DNA of 64,000 nucleotides from Alviniconcha marisindica. Taxonomy: Eukaryota; Mollusca; Gastropoda; Provannidae. Shown here piece after piece: positions 59,459 through 64,000 of this stretch. A program made the position numbers and the translations under genes. Location: positions 475,001-539,000 of the forward strand of contig JABMCL010002749.1 in NCBI GenBank assembly GCA_018857735.1, given 5' to 3'. The notes under the pieces were generated by a model. It was not told where the DNA came from. It ran no database searches and was given only the letters and a program-made list of their open reading frames with translations. Numbering within the stretch: position 1 is the first letter of the stretch; every line of letters begins with the position of its first letter.

Positions 59459-62400
59459 TTACTGGGCCTTGGCTGCCAATCGCCTGTCACGTTCCTCGGC
59501 AATGGACAGGCGGACACCTTTGCCCTTGGGCAGGGATATCCACTGCTTGGAGCCCTTGCCAATCACAAACACGTAGGACAGACTGAAACATACAAAACAT
59601 TAAGCATGCATTTAAAAAAAAAATCATAAATGGAGCACTAGAGATAAACTATATAGAGCCTTTATAAACCAACACACTAGGTAAGCCAAAACATCAGAAA
59701 CCACCAAACAAAACGCAAATTCACGGAAGGGAGAATCCATGTACAACCAAGCAATCTGCCTGTAGACATCAACGTCCATAGATCGTAAACACTACCATCA
59801 CCACTGAGCTGTTGTGTTCCAGTGTATGTGACAGTCTGGTGCATACAACCTGATGCCTTCTTTCCACCATTCCTCATTAGTCCAGAGGAGGAGGTAGGTG
59901 GTAAATTACCTAGACTTGCTTATTACAAACACCATGTCACACAGAAGGCTGTGTGGGGGCAGGGGTCACGCTGCCTTTTAGAGATTTGCATCAACTAACG
60001 CAAAACATTACGTATTTTGCATCAATAGTATGAAAAATGCATACAGCACAACCTAAAATCAACACATATACAAAGCCAAAATGATGGAGTAACCTACTGT
60101 AGCTCATGGGCTATAAAGTGAGCAGACGAAAATAATAAAAAGGTCTATTCATGCACACAAAAAGCGGAAACATTTAGTAAATCTGCCGTTCACAAAAAGT
60201 TTGCATAGATCAGAACATCGTACACGGCATCATTTTCTGAAGATGAACGGCAAAAGATGATGTCAGCAAACCCAGTTCTCGTTTACCATGGAATTTAGTA
60301 ACAAGATGAAGTTGAAGTCGAGGCTGCTGCCATTTTCTCTCATTAGTATTCAGGTGTCGACACGTGTTTTGTTTTTGGTTTCGTATTCTTCTACCTTTGA
60401 ATAAATTCTGACATTATACGCTGACAAACTAGGCATACTGGGTCGTTCCAAATTCCATGTCTGGGATCGTGTCCTCTGTTGACCAACCGGAAAAAAAATC
60501 CTGATCAGTTTGGCAAAATACACTATTTCTGGCCAATCTGATACGGAGGCTGATCTTCCAGATCTATACGAGTTCGTTTGGATTTGGTTTCAAATTAATC
60601 ATTTTATTTTTTCTGAAACACAAGTTTTACTCACAGACAGGGCGCTACCGACTATAAGGCGTATGGATCAGATTTTAGGGGAGACAAGTATCACCATCGC
60701 CTTATCTAGACCAAAAATTATGGTAGCCTACACATTTATTTCGTCTAGATTCCACCCTTCATTGACTGGACTTGCATGGCTGAGATGACACAAAGTGTGC
60801 AGGTAGATCTAGTGCTGAGTGATGTGGCGGACATCAGTGAGCCATAACCTGTTTAATCGGTGTTGTCATTTTGCGTATGACGCAGCGATGTGGCTAAAAT
60901 GCGTACAGCACTCGAAAAATGCAAGATTTACACAAAATTTTACAATGAGCACGACCCCTGGTGGGGGTATAAACTGAAATACCTGCTGGTTAAAACAGAA
61001 AACCAGAACAAAAAGAGCATGGGGAAAAAATACACACAGGTAATACTCTCCTATGCAAGCATCTCCACCATTACCCAATTCATAGACTGGTACTGAACTT
61101 ATCCATGGCATGATGCTAAGCTGTAATAGGTTCTTCTGCATTTGAACACAACAGCATTTCACAGGTGATGGTTCTTCTGCATTTGAGCATGACAGCATTT
61201 CACAGGTGGTGGTTCTGCATTTGACCATGAAAGCATTTCCCAGGTTAAGCAGCAACAAGAGCATTCTGCACCTATACTCGGTCAAAACAGAATCAATCCA
61301 CTTTTCTTTTGCTGGAGGGGTGGGGGTAGGGGGTTGCTAGCAGAAAAGGTGGAGAGCATGCAAAGGTAAAGGAGAAGCACTCACCGAGTGGCGAAGCTGT
61401 GCCCCAGAGTGTCCTTGATGTGGACGATGTCAAAACTGCCAGGATGTTTCTCACGGTGGGTGATGGTGCCCACTCTCCCCAAGTTATGGCCACCAGTCAC
61501 CATGGCCAGGTTGCCTGAACACAGAGTTGCACTGTCAAAGTTATACAAAAATGCTGCAAGCTGTAACCATCATCAAGTTACACAAAAGCCTGAAGTGGTG
61601 TCACCTGAAATAAGTGAGAACACAGGCACAGACGTAAAACACTTGTTTTCCTTGAGCAACATTTGACATGCAGAGTATCTTGCTCCGGGTTAGTCCCTTC
61701 ATTGTGGATCTAAAACATTTGCACTGTAGGTTCTCTGTAACAGCAAGGGTCATGTGTATTATGCTCCAACTACTCTGTACATCATAGGTCTCCATCATAT
61801 GTTTTATGCAGGCCTGGCACTGCACCAATATGGGTTGTCACAAACCACATCAGACCCACAAAACAGGGACTGTGTCCTTCAAAGTAAACATACTAAAGGT
61901 GTAACGGTGTCCAAATAGTCTTTTTCCAGGCCACAAATTTACCCAGGTAAAATAGCCATGCAGTTCTTTGTCAAAAACTCAGTCCAAGGAAGGAAGCTCT
62001 CAGCAAGAATTGGCTTCTCTCAAGATTGATGAAACAGCATCATTGTTTCTGACAGGCTTACATTTGCTATTGCCTCCCCTTACAGAACTGAAATATACTA
62101 TTACCTGTACAACATTTGACAGCATAATACACAGCAATAATACTAGCATACAAGAGAAATACCAGTAAATGTTATATTCCTCAGGGTCAAGCATCACTGT
62201 CATATTAAGTTTCCCCAGAAACATAAAAGACTTGTACAGAGTAAGCAGCACACATATTTTCTGCCTATCAATGTAAGATGCAGCACATATACACCAAGTA
62301 CACAGCGAGTTTCCTGTTGCAAGCAATACCACGGAATCTCACCAGAGTCAAACTTGATGAAATCCTTCATCTTCCCCGTGGCAATGTCAAGGTAGATCGA

Positions 62401-63011
62401 GTCATTGACTCTGACAAGGGGGTCAGGGTAGCGGACCGTGCGGCCATCGTGAGTCACAAGGAAGGGCACGCCTTTGGGGCCCACCTGGACGCGCGACACG
62501 CGGCACAGCTTGTACTGAAACAATGCATTGCCAAGGTTACCCCACCCTGCTCTGCACCATATGCATGTCAAGTTCAGGTCACCAACTCAGTTTAGTGTAA
62601 AACAGAAAAAAATGACTTTTTTAAAAATACAACTTAGTCTTAACATTTGAGTGAAAACCTGCACCACAAGAGCAGACAGTGATTTCAACCTATACCATCT
62701 CCTGTCCACCCAGGGAAAAAAACGTACATTACTGCTCATACCCAAGGATGTTCAGCCCACCCAGAAATAAACTGTCACAACTCGCACCCTACAAAGTACA
62801 GCTAGTCTGCCCAGATAGAATTAAATGTGGCTCAAACCAAAGCAAGCTAAGCCGTAGTCCATCCACAGAGAATATGTTGTGAAGCAAACACTGTCCAAGA
62901 AGCCTTGCCTTACCTTAGCCTCCTCAGGCTTGATGCGGTGCACAACAAAACGGCCTTTGCTGTCGTACAGGATACGGAAGAACTCGTTGGTCCTCTCAAT
63001 GCTGATCACAT
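59459..63011 (-). CDS. RPS4: 40S ribosomal protein S4 (eS4), last four exons
   Basis: Exons 62914-63011, 62343-62514, 61385-61514 and 59459-59582 (stop TAA 59459-59461) are in phase and encode the C-terminal two thirds. Recognised eS4 segments: [83 protein letters not shown] (KOW-like), [56 protein letters not shown]. The protein is a small-subunit rRNA-binding protein. The N-terminal exons (MARGPKKHLKR.. and the S4 domain) must lie beyond 64000 on the minus-strand side. Normal and uninterrupted as far as visible. Confidence 0.96.
59583..61384 (-). other. RPS4 last intron
   Basis: About 1.8 kb. At 61128-61245 there are three copies of a roughly 40-45 bp block (GTTCTTCTGCATTTGA, GCATTTCACAGGTG). 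No snoRNA boxes or coding signal were convincing. Confidence 0.6.
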
Positions 63012-63129
63012 CTGGAACAGAAACAGGTGTGCATTTCTCAATCTCAGTAACAAAATAAAAAAATAAAAAAAGGAGGCAAAATAAAATAAAGATTTAAGAA
63101 AGAACTCCAAACTCAATCGATGTATCACA

Positions 63130-63590
63130 AAATTGTCTCTACCATTTGGTGATGCTGGAAACCACAGACAATGCAACCAGCGACCGTCTGTCAGAATTTA
63201 ATGTTGGCTCAGTATGACCACAGAATCCACACAGAAAACCATGGCTTCGATGAGAGCCAGAACAAAAGTAACAGTCCCAAAGACGTGCTGAAAAACAAAG
63301 CTTTCTCAATGTCCTACTGAATCCTCCATATTTGGTCAACCATAACACGATGCTCACATACTTTCCCCAGTTTTTCTGAACAATCTCTGTTAAGTATTAC
63401 TGCAACTTTTTCTGGTCATTTCTTCTGTTTACTTTATATCCATTTGTCTCTACTATTTGGTGATTCTGGAAACCACCTAAAAAATGCAACCAGCGACCAT
63501 CTGTCAGAATTCAGTGTTGGCTCAGTATGACCACAGAATCCACACAGAAAACCACGGCTTCGATAAGAGCACCCAGAACAAAAGTAACAG
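63130..63590. repeat. Duplicated roughly 135 bp segment in an RPS4 intron
   Basis: Two copies (about 63141-63274 and 63454-63590) share ATGCAACCAGCGACC, TCTGTCAGAATT, GTTGGCTCAGTATGACCACA, GAATCCACACAGAAAACCA and AACAAAAGTAACAG at roughly 90% identity, separated by about 180 bp of unique sequence. They could be a duplicated intronic snoRNA or a small repeat. On the minus strand ACAGAC and GTCTGT can pair in the right part of one copy only. Confidence 0.75.
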
Positions 63591-64000
63591 ACCAAAAGAC
63601 CAACAAGCAAGAAAAAAGGAAAAAGATCATAAACTGCCAAAATCAAATCTACTAAATACTTCTTGATAAACCACAGTTGCATTCATAATGCTGCTTCATG
63701 TTCTGATTTTAATTATTGCTATATTTTATGTTAATTAGTTCACTTCACATTCGTTTTTACATTCTGTATAATACGGACAGCAAAGTTCAGATTATTGACT
63801 ACCACTAAACAGAAATGTGCATAGAAACATAAAAACTAAACACACACATAAAAAGGGTGCATTTACATTTTTCCCATACCATATGGTTTTCTTTTAGCAT
63901 CAATCTTTACTTTCTTTATCTAATGAACAACACATGCAGTTAATGAAGCCCTAACAACCTATATTAAAACATTTTTTTTTAACTAAAACACAAAATATAC
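63591..64000 (-). other. RPS4 intron, A/T-rich, window edge
   Basis: No coding exon or repeat family is recognised up to the window edge; the upstream RPS4 exons are not reached. Confidence 0.6.

Overview
The window is eukaryotic, from an intron-rich and minisatellite-rich animal genome. Protein similarity and the tRNA-derived SINEs suggest a lophotrochozoan, most likely a marine gastropod mollusc; the species is inference. Nothing prokaryotic is present: no operons, no ribosome binding sites, and every real gene is split by GT-AG introns whose phases agree across the junctions.

Layout. 1-7464 (+): the last three coding exons of a synaptotagmin-7 gene. 7465-22600: intergenic or 3' flank, filled with tandem repeats (33, 38, 68, 96 and 77 bp units), tRNA-derived SINEs and microsatellites. 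22600-38248 (-): a near-complete TTLL12 gene, 13 clean exons plus a damaged terminal exon. 38249-41112: repeat-rich spacer. 41113-45872 (-): a complete six-exon gene for a 357-residue protein with two STI1/Hop-like C-terminal segments, not named here. 45873-46340: head-to-head spacer, probably a shared promoter. 46341-56153 (+): a complete 12-exon DDX18 RNA helicase gene (589 residues). 56154-59458: its 3' region and spacer. 59459-64000 (-): the last four exons of ribosomal protein S4, with the 5' end beyond the window.

The genes are housekeeping or conserved (vesicle fusion, TTL-like protein, ribosome biogenesis helicase, ribosomal protein) and show no shared pathway. The striking feature is the repeat landscape. 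In three genes, tandem arrays are built from the genes' own exon-intron junctions. The TTLL12 exon 5 splice donor is copied about 17 times, and its acceptor has three diverged copies on the other side. The TTLL12 exon 9 acceptor is copied about 16 times. The TTLL12 coding end with its stop is copied about 10 times. The DDX18 exon 9 donor is copied several times with decay, and the synaptotagmin-7 donor is echoed twice. Other arrays sit inside a LINE reverse-transcriptase relic, a SINE tail and a foldback-like inverted repeat. Junction-derived minisatellites that multiply splice sites are the best candidate here for something undescribed.
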